NCBI GenBank assembly: GCA_005217565.1
Contig: SJCO01000003.1
Coordinates: 496,001-560,000 of the forward strand
Direction of reading: 5' to 3'
Origin: Puteibacter caeruleilacunae
Lineage (GTDB): Bacteria > Bacteroidota > Bacteroidia > Bacteroidales > Prolixibacteraceae
Length of the DNA stretch: 64,000 bases
Within the stretch, counting starts at the first letter, position 1. Each line of letters starts with the position of its first letter. Position numbers and translations under genes: made by a program. The notes under the pieces are model-generated. The model was not told the origin of the DNA, made no database searches, and saw nothing but the letters and a program-made list of their open reading frames with translations. Below are positions 26,992-35,512 of the stretch, in pieces.

Positions 26992-27333
26992 TCAAAGCTC
27001 TTCTCCCACTTCAATCAACAATTGTCGTATGTTTTTGAGTTTTTGTACAACCTCAAAATTATATATGGTATCGTCGCGATTCTCTTTCAATTTCTTTTTC
27101 GCCCCTTTAAGCGTCATTCCTCTTTCCTTAACCAAGTAATAGATTAATTCAAGATTGGTAACATCTTCAGGTCGAAATAAACGATTTCCTTTTGCATTCT
27201 TTTTAGGTTTCAAGATATCAAACTCTTTCTCCCAATAGCGAATCAGCGATGTATTTACATCAAACATCTCAGCCACTTCACCAATGGAATAAAACAGTTT
27301 TTCTTTCTTGTTCACCTTATCCGACATATTCAA
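26992..27333 (-). CDS. MerR-type transcriptional regulator
   Basis: A 113-residue protein. The winged helix-turn-helix covers about residues 11-80: KLFYSIGEVAEMFDVNTSLI, then RYWEKEFDILKPKKNAKGNR and LFRPEDVTNLELI. A short C-terminal helix lacks the Cys residues of metal-sensing MerR proteins. The gene begins 4 bp after the stop of the M23 peptidase gene, so the two are one operon; single MerR-type genes next to a LytM-like peptidase are common in this phylum. The target genes are unknown. Confidence 0.9.
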   Translation of the reverse strand: MNMSDKVNKKEKLFYSIGEVAEMFDVNTSLIRYWEKEFDILKPKKNAKGNRLFRPEDVTNLELIYYLVKERGMTLKGAKKKLKENRDDTIYNFEVVQKLKNIRQLLIEVGEEL

Positions 27334-27337
27334 TTTA

Positions 27338-28309
27338 TTAATCGAATGTTTGCCCCATATTAGAAGAAATCGAGATCATACGCTCATATTCCTGAGCCGA
27401 CAGATCCTTAAAGTAGTAATACTGAGGGTTTACCTTCTTTCCATTTTTATGTACTTCATAATGTAAGTGTGGACCAGTAGATTTACCTGAGTTACCAACA
27501 TATCCGATAACATCACCCCTCTTAATTTTAGCACCTTTTTTCACATTGAAACCATTCATATGTGCATAAAGGGTTTCATAGCCAAAGCCATGATCAATGA
27601 CAACATGTTTACCGTATCCTCCTCTTATGGTATTTACTTCCCGTACAACACCATCACCTGTAGAGTAAATTTCAGTACCTGTTGGTGCAGAGAAATCCAT
27701 TCCATAATGGAATTTTCTAATCTTATAGATAGGATCCATTCGCCATCCCCATCCCGAAGCAGTATGTTTCAAGTCACGGTTTGAGACAGGCATAATAGCA
27801 GGAATCGATGCTAACATCTTCTCTTTGTCGAGCGCTAGCTTAAGAATTTCGTCGTATGATTTAGACTGGATATACGCCTCTTTAGATAAAATATCCAACT
27901 TACGAGAAGTATTTACAACCAATTCTGCGTTCTCCATACTTTCCAGATTCTTATAACTATTGGTTCCTCCAAAACCAGCCTTTCGAATAGACTGAGGAAT
28001 AGGTTCAGCCTCGAAGATAACCCTATATAGATTATCATCTCTATTCTGAATATCATTCAGAACAGTGTCTAAACGTTCCATGTCACGATTAAGAATCTCG
28101 TATTGTGTAAGCAGCCTCTTATTCTCGCGCTTTAAACTTTTCATACCTGGGGTTTCATAAAACGTAGAAACCACAAAAAAGATCAATAAACCAAAAACAA
28201 AACTTGTGGTCATATATCCTAATAACTTTCGGGCTTTGCTCCAGAAATTATCGCTGACCTGTTCATAATTCAAGCTTGTTGGATTGAACTTATATTTTAC
28301 CTTCGCCAT
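27338..28309 (-). CDS. M23 family metallopeptidase, membrane-anchored
   Basis: A 323-residue LytM-like cell-wall endopeptidase or regulator. One membrane helix (about residues 32-52) is followed by a coiled coil (about 55-95). The peptidase domain (about 185-300) has the zinc ligands in FHYGMDFSAP (H and D) and in GPHLHYEV (HxH), with LYAHMNGF carrying the third conserved His. All catalytic residues look present, so it is probably an active peptidoglycan hydrolase rather than a degenerate activator. It is divergent from alaS, with interleaved promoters in the 181-bp gap. Confidence 0.94.
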   Translation of the reverse strand: MAKVKYKFNPTSLNYEQVSDNFWSKARKLLGYMTTSFVFGLLIFFVVSTFYETPGMKSLKRENKRLLTQYEILNRDMERLDTVLNDIQNRDDNLYRVIFEAEPIPQSIRKAGFGGTNSYKNLESMENAELVVNTSRKLDILSKEAYIQSKSYDEILKLALDKEKMLASIPAIMPVSNRDLKHTASGWGWRMDPIYKIRKFHYGMDFSAPTGTEIYSTGDGVVREVNTIRGGYGKHVVIDHGFGYETLYAHMNGFNVKKGAKIKRGDVIGYVGNSGKSTGPHLHYEVHKNGKKVNPQYYYFKDLSAQEYERMISISSNMGQTFD

Positions 28310-28346
28310 AAGGTTAAAATATTTAAGAATTTATGCATTTTAGCAA

Positions 28347-28376
28347 CAAATTTAAGTAAATAATCTAACTTTGCAA
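28347..28376 (-). promoter_or_regulatory. promoter for the M23 peptidase gene
   Basis: On the minus strand TTG (28376-28374) is followed after exactly 19 bases by TAAATTTG (28354-28347). This is a full match to the Bacteroidota promoter pattern, about 38 bases before the start codon. Confidence 0.75.
28366..28373 (+). promoter_or_regulatory. alaS promoter, -7 element TAACTTTG
   Basis: Exact TAnnTTTG match on the plus strand, lying inside the spacer of the minus-strand promoter. No clear TTG upstream. It leaves a leader of about 115 bases before alaS. Confidence 0.55.
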
Positions 28377-28490
28377 CAATTTGAAAAAAACGGTTCTTCA
28401 CCGTCTTTCAAGGTATTACACTTAAAAATAGATGATTCTTACCTAATAACAGCGTAAGTAAGAAGAAAAAAATAAAAGGATAAGTTAATT

Positions 28491-31109
28491 ATGAATTCGA
28501 GAGAAATCAGGAAAGCATTTTTGGATTTTTTTAATTCAAAAGGGCATCAGATTGTGTCGTCGGCACCAATGGTCGTTAAGAATGACCCAACCCTCATGTT
28601 TACAAATGCAGGGATGAATCAGTTTAAAGACATCTTTTTGGGAAATGAAGTAGCCAAGTACAATCGCGTAGCCGACACCCAAAAGTGTTTGAGAGTATCA
28701 GGAAAACATAATGACCTCGAAGAAGTAGGGCATGACACTTATCACCACACCATGTTTGAGATGCTTGGAAACTGGTCGTTTGGTGATTATTTTAAAGAAG
28801 AAGCTATCAGCTGGGCATGGGAACTTTTAGTAGATACTTTAGGTCTTCCTGCCGACCGCTTATATGCTACCATTTTCGAAGGAGATGAAACCGATGGTGT
28901 ACCTTTGGATAAAGAAGCATACGATCACTGGAAAAGATTCCTTCCGGAAGACAGAATCTTAAATGGAAATAAGAAAGACAACTTCTGGGAAATGGGAGAA
29001 AGTGGTCCTTGTGGTCCTTGCTCGGAACTACATATCGACTTAAGAAGTGAAGAAGAGAGAGCAAAAGTTTCAGGACGTGATCTTGTGAACATGGATCACC
29101 CTCAGGTTATTGAGATCTGGAACCTTGTATTCATCCAATTCAACAGAAAAGCAAGCGGACAATTAGAAGAGCTTCCACAAAAACATGTTGACACAGGTAT
29201 GGGCTTCGAGCGCTTGTGTATGGCGATGCAAGGAAAGACTTCAAACTACGATACTGACATCTTCCAATCAATCATTACTAAACTTGGTAATTTCTGTGGA
29301 AAAACCTACGGAGAAAACGAAGAGGTTGACATTGCAATGCGCGTAATTTCTGACCACTTAAGAGCAATTGCGTTCTCTATTGCTGACGGACAGCTTCCTT
29401 CAAACAACAAGGCAGGTTATGTGATTAGAAGAATCCTTCGTCGTGCTGTTCGTTACGGATACACATTCCTTGGATTCAAAGAAGCCTTTATGTATCGCTT
29501 AATTCCAACATTGATTGAAGTAATGGGAGATACATTCCCTGAACTACAAGCTCAGGTTGTACTTATTTCGAAAGTAATAAAAGAAGAAGAAGATTCCTTC
29601 TTGAAAACTTTGGAAACAGGTATCCATTTGTTGGAAGGACTTGTTGCTAAAGCAAAATCAGAAAACAATACATCAATTACAGGTAAAGACGCATTTGTTC
29701 TTTACGATACATTTGGATTTCCATTAGATCTTACAGAACTAATCTTGAAAGAAAAAGGATTGACTGTAAACATTGAGGAGTTCAATGCTGAGATGGAAAA
29801 ACAAAAAAGTCGTTCAAGAAATGCTGCTGCGCAGGAAACTGACGACTGGGTAGTTGTTTGTGCCGATGATCAGGAAGAATTTATCGGTTACGATCAATTA
29901 GAGACTAAAGTTAAAATCACAAGATACCGTAAGGTCAAGCAAAAGAATAAAGAGTTTTATCAGTTGGCATTCAACTTTACTCCATTCTATGCTGAATCAG
30001 GAGGTCAGGTTGGTGATACTGGATATGTTGAAGCAAACGGTGTAAAAACAAGTATTCTTGATACACAAAGAGAGAATAACTTGATCATTCACATTGCAAA
30101 AGAACTTCCAGCTGATGTTAATGCAGAGTTCAAAGCTGTAGTTAATGCTAAAAATAGAAAAGCTACTGCAAATAACCATACAGCAACTCACCTGTTAGAT
30201 AATGCATTACGTGAAGTATTGGGAACACACGTTGAGCAGAAAGGATCTTTAGTACGTCCTGACTACTTACGTTTCGACTTCTCTCACTTCCAGAAGCTAA
30301 CAAAAGAAGAGCTTAAAGCCGTTGAAAATCGTGTTAACGAACTTATTCGCGAGAACAACGCACAAGAAGAGAAAAGAGCAATTCCATTTGATGAAGCAAT
30401 AGAACTTGGTGCAATTGCACTGTTTGGAGAGAAGTATGGCGACTTGGTACGTGTAATCAAGTTTGGCGATTCAATTGAGCTTTGTGGTGGAACACACGTT
30501 GAAGCAACTGGTCAGATTGGACAATTTGTGATCACTTCTGAAAGTGCAATTTCTGCAGGTGTAAGACGAATTGAAGCGATCACTGCAGAGAAAGCAGATC
30601 AATTCATCTCCGGAAATCTTGATCAGCTATCTGAAGCTAAGTCGCTATTAAATAATCCTAAGAATCTTCCAAAAGCAGTTCAAGACCTTCTTGATGCTAA
30701 CAACACATTGCGCAAGCAGATTGAAGCATTTGAAAAAGAAGCTGCAGCTGGAATTAAGAAAGAATTACACAATGACGTTCGCCAGATTAACGGTGCTAAT
30801 GTAATTCTTAAGCAAGTAAATCTTGATGCACCTCAAGCAATCAAAGATTTAGCATTCCAGTTAAAAGGAGAGATTGAAAACCTTGTATTGGTATTAGGAG
30901 CTGAGATCAAAGGTAAGGCAAGTCTTACTGTAATGATATCAGATAACCTTGTCAAGGAAAAAGGTTGGAACGCTGGACAAATCATCCGTGAAATCGCCAA
31001 AGAAGTTCAAGGTGGTGGTGGTGGACAGCCATTCTATGCTACTGCAGGAGGTAAGAATCCGGCAGGAATTAGTAATGCGCTTAAAAAAGCAGAAGAGCTT
31101 ATCAGCTAG
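28491..31109 (+). CDS. alaS: alanine--tRNA ligase
   Basis: An 872-residue class II synthetase that charges tRNA-Ala and edits mischarged Ser/Gly. The N-terminal aminoacylation domain has [19 protein letters not shown] and [15 protein letters not shown], and [20 protein letters not shown]. The editing domain has the zinc ligands NHTATHLL (about residue 563) and [12 protein letters not shown] (about 665). The C-terminal DHHA1 domain ends with [19 protein letters not shown]. The length is normal. AAAAGGAT lies before the ATG. Identification is certain. Confidence 0.98.
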   Translation: MNSREIRKAFLDFFNSKGHQIVSSAPMVVKNDPTLMFTNAGMNQFKDIFLGNEVAKYNRVADTQKCLRVSGKHNDLEEVGHDTYHHTMFEMLGNWSFGDYFKEEAISWAWELLVDTLGLPADRLYATIFEGDETDGVPLDKEAYDHWKRFLPEDRILNGNKKDNFWEMGESGPCGPCSELHIDLRSEEERAKVSGRDLVNMDHPQVIEIWNLVFIQFNRKASGQLEELPQKHVDTGMGFERLCMAMQGKTSNYDTDIFQSIITKLGNFCGKTYGENEEVDIAMRVISDHLRAIAFSIADGQLPSNNKAGYVIRRILRRAVRYGYTFLGFKEAFMYRLIPTLIEVMGDTFPELQAQVVLISKVIKEEEDSFLKTLETGIHLLEGLVAKAKSENNTSITGKDAFVLYDTFGFPLDLTELILKEKGLTVNIEEFNAEMEKQKSRSRNAAAQETDDWVVVCADDQEEFIGYDQLETKVKITRYRKVKQKNKEFYQLAFNFTPFYAESGGQVGDTGYVEANGVKTSILDTQRENNLIIHIAKELPADVNAEFKAVVNAKNRKATANNHTATHLLDNALREVLGTHVEQKGSLVRPDYLRFDFSHFQKLTKEELKAVENRVNELIRENNAQEEKRAIPFDEAIELGAIALFGEKYGDLVRVIKFGDSIELCGGTHVEATGQIGQFVITSESAISAGVRRIEAITAEKADQFISGNLDQLSEAKSLLNNPKNLPKAVQDLLDANNTLRKQIEAFEKEAAAGIKKELHNDVRQINGANVILKQVNLDAPQAIKDLAFQLKGEIENLVLVLGAEIKGKASLTVMISDNLVKEKGWNAGQIIREIAKEVQGGGGGQPFYATAGGKNPAGISNALKKAEELIS

Positions 31110-31130
31110 TCAAAAAGAACACATCATAAA

Positions 31131-31167
31131 AAAGGCAGAGAAATTAATCTCTGCCTTTCTTTTTTAT
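31131..31167. terminator. bidirectional terminator between alaS and queE
   Basis: AAAGGCAGAGA, loop AATTAA, TCTCTGCCTTT, then CTTTTTT. The stem of 11 pairs has A/T runs on both sides and overlaps the end of queE by four bases. Confidence 0.88.
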
Positions 31168-32021
31168 ACTCCTTCTTTATTTCCAAACAAATCAATATGT
31201 AGTCGCGGTGTATACCGCCAACCATTTCTTATACTCATCTCGATAGCAGGAGAAACAGATTGACCTATTTCCTCAGTATTACCACCAAGATTCATTATTA
31301 GTATATCTTCACTCTTCCAATCTGATAACTCTTTAAGAAATTCATTATTTATCTCATGCTCATCATCAGAATTCCCAACAACAAACTTTATTTGTATATC
31401 CTTTTGGTGTGTATTGGAATAGTCAATAAACTGCTGAATTACCTCTATCTGACGATACAAAATAGCATGTCTTTCTTGCTGACTATTTAACTCTAGCCCC
31501 AATCTTGAGCTTTTAGCTTGGGTAGGTATTGAGTTTTTCAGTTTTGGAGAGAGACTAAACAAATCGATATATTGAGCTAGCTCCTCATTAAAAATAGTAG
31601 CATTGGTTTCAAGTGTAATATGAAGACCCTGTTCCTCCTTGATTTGTCGACAAAGCGTTATTAGCGGATAAGTTTGCAGCATTGGTTCGCCTCCTGTTAT
31701 CACCAGATGCTGAATATTATTCTTATTCTCTCTTAAGAGATTCACCACTTTATCAACATCAATAGTCTCAGCGCCTTGAATATCGAACGACGAATTCCAG
31801 GTATCACAGGGCGAAACATTACCATCATCCAACGACCACATGCATCGTAGGTTACAACCTGCTGTGCGGACAAAAAGAGATGGAACACCGGCTAATTTAC
31901 CTTCCCCTTGTATAGTTCCTGCTATACTCAGTTCAGTCTTTGGCCTATCGCTTAAGATATCTCCATTCTCATCATGGGTAATTGGAAATACTCCATTTTT
32001 AACAAGCGTTATTTGCTTCAT
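31164..32021 (-). CDS. queE: 7-carboxy-7-deazaguanine synthase, radical SAM
   Basis: A 285-residue radical SAM enzyme that converts 6-carboxytetrahydropterin to 7-carboxy-7-deazaguanine, a queuosine precursor. The family opening SIAGTIQGEGKLAGVPSLFV precedes the iron-sulfur site. That site reads CNLRCMWSLDDGNVSPC, so the third Cys is 11 residues after the second instead of the usual two, an expanded variant known from other QueE lineages. ITGGEPMLQ is the SAM-binding GGE motif. The C-terminus RYTPRLHIDLFGNKEG is typical. It is the last gene of the queC-queD-queE operon, two bases after queD. Confidence 0.95.
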   Translation of the reverse strand: MKQITLVKNGVFPITHDENGDILSDRPKTELSIAGTIQGEGKLAGVPSLFVRTAGCNLRCMWSLDDGNVSPCDTWNSSFDIQGAETIDVDKVVNLLRENKNNIQHLVITGGEPMLQTYPLITLCRQIKEEQGLHITLETNATIFNEELAQYIDLFSLSPKLKNSIPTQAKSSRLGLELNSQQERHAILYRQIEVIQQFIDYSNTHQKDIQIKFVVGNSDDEHEINNEFLKELSDWKSEDILIMNLGGNTEEIGQSVSPAIEMSIRNGWRYTPRLHIDLFGNKEGV

Positions 32022-32023
32022 AG

Positions 32024-32614
32024 TTAATCTATCTCGTGATCAACAACAGGATTAATAAACTTCTTTCCAGCTAATAAATCCTTCCACCAATCACCGTTTT
32101 TCCATTCCTGCTGAATTCCTGTAGAGAAAAGTACATCATTCAATTCAAAGTTGATCATTTGCTCGTCTTCTCTAAATGCCTCGGCATATCCAGTTTCAGT
32201 TTCATGAACACGTACTGAGCTTAAACGAATCTCCCCTTCTCCATTTGACGTAACCGTGTTCTTTAGTATTTCATCTATCACCTTAAAAAACATCAAAGCA
32301 TAACCTTCGGCCGATGGAGAAACTGGAATTTCCGCAACTCGGGAGTTGTACTTATACACAAATTCCTTGAACTCTTTATCTTCCCTATTCCACAGTGAAA
32401 ATGAATGGTCGAATGAATCAATCAACAGCTTCACTTTATCCAATAGTTTGAAATCAAGTACCATATATCCTTTATCAACCTTATTGGACGATATGAACAC
32501 CTCAACTTTGTAGGAATGACCATGAACATTTTCTTTACATCGCTGCGATGAACAATTGCGCACAACATGCGCCCCTTCAAACTTAAATAACTTTCTAATA
32601 ATCATTTTATCCAA
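32024..32614 (-). CDS. queD: 6-carboxy-5,6,7,8-tetrahydropterin synthase
   Basis: A 196-residue member of the 6-pyruvoyl tetrahydropterin synthase fold that makes the QueE substrate from dihydroneopterin triphosphate. The zinc ligands are in FEGAHVVRN and ENVHGHSYKVEV; the catalytic Cys is in NCSSQRCKEN. DSFDHSFSLW carries a further active-site His, and RVHETETGYAEAF ends the core with the substrate Glu. A C-terminal extension of about 40 residues (WWKDLLAGKKFINPV) makes it longer than the usual 120-150 residues. It is the middle gene of the operon, 12 bp after queC. Confidence 0.95.
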   Translation of the reverse strand: MDKMIIRKLFKFEGAHVVRNCSSQRCKENVHGHSYKVEVFISSNKVDKGYMVLDFKLLDKVKLLIDSFDHSFSLWNREDKEFKEFVYKYNSRVAEIPVSPSAEGYALMFFKVIDEILKNTVTSNGEGEIRLSSVRVHETETGYAEAFREDEQMINFELNDVLFSTGIQQEWKNGDWWKDLLAGKKFINPVVDHEID

Positions 32615-32626
32615 TCAATTACGGTA

Positions 32627-33295
32627 TCACTTTAAGGCAGGATCGTCATACCCTGCTTCTTCAAAAGCCTTAGCTCTCAACAAACAGCTATCACATGTTC
32701 CACAAGGCTCTCCTTCTCCTCGATAACACGACCATGTATGTTGAAAAGCTACTCCCAGAGACATACCCAGTTTGATTTCCTGAGCTTTGGTTTTATTAAC
32801 AAAAGGAGCATGTATCTTAATTGGTCGATTTTCTTCTGCACCACATACTGTTCCCTTATTTATTGCGATTTCCATTGCATCAATGAATTCCTGGCGACAG
32901 TCAACATATCCCGAATAATCAACCTCACTTACTCCAATAAAAATATCCTGAGCACCAATGGCCTCGGCATAAGAAGCAGCTACACTCAGAAAGATCATAT
33001 TTCGGGCAGGCACATAGGTAACAGGAATATCAGTACGATTCACATCACCATCTTCAACTGACATAGATGCATCGGTTAATGATGATCCTCCCCAACTATT
33101 CATATTCAGTGAAACAACCTTATGCTCATGGCATCCAGCTTCTCGTGCCAATTCCTTTGCACAGTTTAACTCCTTATCATGACGTTGACCATAATCAAAT
33201 GACATGCCATGCACATCAAAACCTTCCGATTTAGCTAACCAAAGAGCAACGGCAGAATCAAGACCTCCTGATAATAATACTACAGCCTTCTTCAT
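32627..33295 (-). CDS. queC: 7-cyano-7-deazaguanine (preQ0) synthase
   Basis: A 222-residue ATP-dependent enzyme that turns 7-carboxy-7-deazaguanine and ammonia into preQ0. The PP-loop is [17 protein letters not shown]. The C-terminal zinc site uses four Cys in [20 protein letters not shown]. The length is normal. It is the first gene of the operon, after a 5' leader that carries a preQ1-I-like aptamer and a perfect promoter, so the operon is probably repressed when preQ1 is plentiful. Confidence 0.97.
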   Translation of the reverse strand: MKKAVVLLSGGLDSAVALWLAKSEGFDVHGMSFDYGQRHDKELNCAKELAREAGCHEHKVVSLNMNSWGGSSLTDASMSVEDGDVNRTDIPVTYVPARNMIFLSVAASYAEAIGAQDIFIGVSEVDYSGYVDCRQEFIDAMEIAINKGTVCGAEENRPIKIHAPFVNKTKAQEIKLGMSLGVAFQHTWSCYRGEGEPCGTCDSCLLRAKAFEEAGYDDPALK

Positions 33296-33406
33296 TATTT
33301 ATTTATTCAGGCAAATCAGCTCGAAACAGCAAAACGAGGGATACCAACGGTAGAACCGTGACTAATTATTGATTAATCATAGAGCAACCGTATTAACCTA
33401 TATGAG

Positions 33407-33450
33407 ATCCCTAGTTTTGTTTATAGACAGGATGGTTCCGAACTGTCTGC
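33407..33450 (-). promoter_or_regulatory. preQ1 class I-like riboswitch upstream of queC
   Basis: On the minus strand the stem GACAG (33447-33443) and CTGTC (33430-33426) encloses the loop TTCGGAACCATC. An A-rich tail, TATAAACAAAACTAGGG, follows. This order (short P1, a loop with ACC, A-rich L3, then AGG that can pair with the loop) is that of the preQ1-I aptamer. The AGGGAT at its end is also complementary to ATCCCT 65 bases further (33342-33337), so aptamer folding and a downstream stem would compete. Its place before queC supports the call. Confidence 0.75.
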
Positions 33451-33474
33451 GGTTAATACCTATTGTTTACGCTG

Positions 33475-33505
33475 CAAAGGTAATAAACAACAGCATGGAT
33501 ACAAA
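33475..33505 (-). promoter_or_regulatory. promoter of the queCDE operon
   Basis: TTTG (33505-33502), 19 bases, then TACCTTTG (33482-33475): a full match to the Bacteroidota consensus. The aptamer starts about 25 bases downstream. Confidence 0.85.
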
Positions 33506-33653
33506 TAATTGTGTCGTATGATGCCTCCCTAAAACAACGCAATTAATCGAACAATAGCATCAGATATTCGACTAATTATCAAAAAGTTCGATAATCTCCT
33601 ACATCATCACCTATTTTTTGGGTATTGAAAAAAGATCGATACATCTAGAATGT

Positions 33654-33661
33654 TATATTTG
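33654..33661 (+). promoter_or_regulatory. TATATTTG, probable -7 element for the acyl-CoA ligase gene
   Basis: Exact TAnnTTTG match 38 bases before the start codon at 33699. The nearest TTG (33625-33627) is 26 bases upstream, which is too far to be sure. Confidence 0.5.
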
Positions 33662-33698
33662 AACTTTTGAACAGCAAAACGCGACCAAACGCTTAGTT

Positions 33699-35468
33699 AT
33701 GAGTAAAAATGTAGAACGATTATTTGATCTTCTTGATCATTTGCAGGAGAATTATGACAAAGAGGTAATACTGGCGGGAAAATCAACCGGGAAATGGGAT
33801 ACACTTAGTACAAAACAGTTCGTTGAAGAGAGTCAACGCTTCTCAATAGGATTAATGAAACTTGGTTATCAAAAAGGAGACAAGATAATTACCGTTTGTA
33901 ACAGTCGCCCTGAGTGGAACATTTTCGACATGGGGATGGCACAATTGGGAATCATCCACGTTCCCCTTTACCCAAACCTAAGTGTTGAAGAGTATGAATA
34001 CCTAATCAATCATTCTGAAGCAAAAGCAGTAATCATCGGGAATAAGGTTATCTATCAAAGAATAAAAGATGCTTTAAAAAAATTCCCTAACCTGCATGTA
34101 TTTACTATTGACGAAATAGAAGGACAGGAAAATTACGATGATGTAATGGCTGTTGGCAATGGCCGAAGCAAAGGTGATTTGGCAAAACTTCAGGAAGTGA
34201 AGGATACCATTAACAAAGATGATATTGCAACAATCATTTATACTTCAGGAACGACTGGTGATCCTAAAGGAGTGATGCTCTCGCATTACAACATCATGAG
34301 TAATGCTGTTTCTACGACGTCAATAAATCCGTTAAACGAGCAACACAAAGTTTTAAGCTTTTTGCCTTTGAGTCATGTTTACGAACGTATGCTCAATTAT
34401 CATTATCTATACAGAGGTATCAGTGTATATTACGCACAAAATATGGGAACCATTGCCAATAACCTGATTGAGATTAAGGCTGATGGATTTTCTACGGTTC
34501 CAAGATTCCTTGAAAAAGTATATGACAAGATTATTGGAAAAGGGAAAGATTTAACCGGAATAAAGAAACATATCTTCTTCAGGTCGTTAAAGATTGCAGA
34601 GAAATATGAACCATTTAAAAAGCAAGGTCCTTGTTATGCATTGCAATTAAAAATTGCTCGAAAATTAGTTTTCTCTAAATGGCAGGATGCTTTGGGAGGA
34701 AACATTAAACTAATCGTTTCAGGAGGAGCTGCATTACAGCCTCGACTAGGTCGCATATTTGGGGCAGCTGGTTTGCTTATTCAGGAAGGCTATGGATTGT
34801 CAGAGACTTCACCTGTTATTGCGGTTAATTATAGTGATGCTGATCGTTATCGCCTGGGAACCGTAGGTCCTGTGATTGATGGAGTAAATGTTAGAATTGC
34901 GGAGGACGGTGAGATTCTTGTAAAGGGACCTAATATCATGAAAGGATACTACAAAGATCCGGAATATACCAAAGAGGTGATTGATGAAGATGGATGGTTC
35001 CATACTGGAGACATAGGAGTGTTGGAAGATGATAAATTTCTAAAGATCACTGATCGTAAGAAATCGATATTTAAACTATCATCAGGAAAATACATTGCGC
35101 CTCAGTTATTAGAGAATAAACTGAAAGAATCGAGCTTTATTGAGCAAGCAATGGTGGTAGGTGAAAATGAGAAATATGTAGGAACTGTTATAACTCCTAA
35201 TTTCGACTACCTACACTTCTGGGCTAGTAAGCACAAAATTCACTACGCCAACAATAAGGAATTAGTATTGAATGAGCAATTAATTAAACGCTTCCAGCGC
35301 GAGATTAATACAATCAACAAGACACTGAGTCCGCATGAGCAATTAAAGAAATTTACTGTAGTTCCAGATGAGTGGACTCCTGAAAGTGGTGAGTTATCGG
35401 CAACGTTGAAATTAAAACGAGATAAAGTCGCCAGAAAATATCAAACTGAAATAGAAAAAATGTTTTAA
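33699..35468 (+). CDS. long-chain acyl-CoA synthetase (AMP-binding)
   Basis: A 589-residue ANL-superfamily enzyme that activates fatty acids to acyl-CoA through an acyl-adenylate. The P-loop-like motif is TIIYTSGTTGDPKGVML (about residue 178). GYGLSETSPVIAVN is the adenine-binding A5 motif and DGWFHTGDIG the A7/A8 hinge. The C-terminal domain carries ITDRKKSIFKLSSGKYIAPQ. The overall pattern fits the FadD15/long-chain type found widely in Bacteroidota. No membrane helix is seen. It stands alone, with its own promoter and terminator. Confidence 0.93.
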   Translation: MSKNVERLFDLLDHLQENYDKEVILAGKSTGKWDTLSTKQFVEESQRFSIGLMKLGYQKGDKIITVCNSRPEWNIFDMGMAQLGIIHVPLYPNLSVEEYEYLINHSEAKAVIIGNKVIYQRIKDALKKFPNLHVFTIDEIEGQENYDDVMAVGNGRSKGDLAKLQEVKDTINKDDIATIIYTSGTTGDPKGVMLSHYNIMSNAVSTTSINPLNEQHKVLSFLPLSHVYERMLNYHYLYRGISVYYAQNMGTIANNLIEIKADGFSTVPRFLEKVYDKIIGKGKDLTGIKKHIFFRSLKIAEKYEPFKKQGPCYALQLKIARKLVFSKWQDALGGNIKLIVSGGAALQPRLGRIFGAAGLLIQEGYGLSETSPVIAVNYSDADRYRLGTVGPVIDGVNVRIAEDGEILVKGPNIMKGYYKDPEYTKEVIDEDGWFHTGDIGVLEDDKFLKITDRKKSIFKLSSGKYIAPQLLENKLKESSFIEQAMVVGENEKYVGTVITPNFDYLHFWASKHKIHYANNKELVLNEQLIKRFQREINTINKTLSPHEQLKKFTVVPDEWTPESGELSATLKLKRDKVARKYQTEIEKMF

Positions 35469-35472
35469 AAAT

Positions 35473-35507
35473 AAAGAGGCTGTCAATTAACCGACAGCCT
35501 CTTTTTA
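35473..35507. terminator. bidirectional terminator after the acyl-CoA ligase gene
   Basis: AAGAGGCTGTC, loop AATTAACC, GACAGCCTCTT and T runs. It also serves the converging POT transporter gene, which ends five bases later. Confidence 0.92.
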
Positions 35508-35512
35508 TTTTG

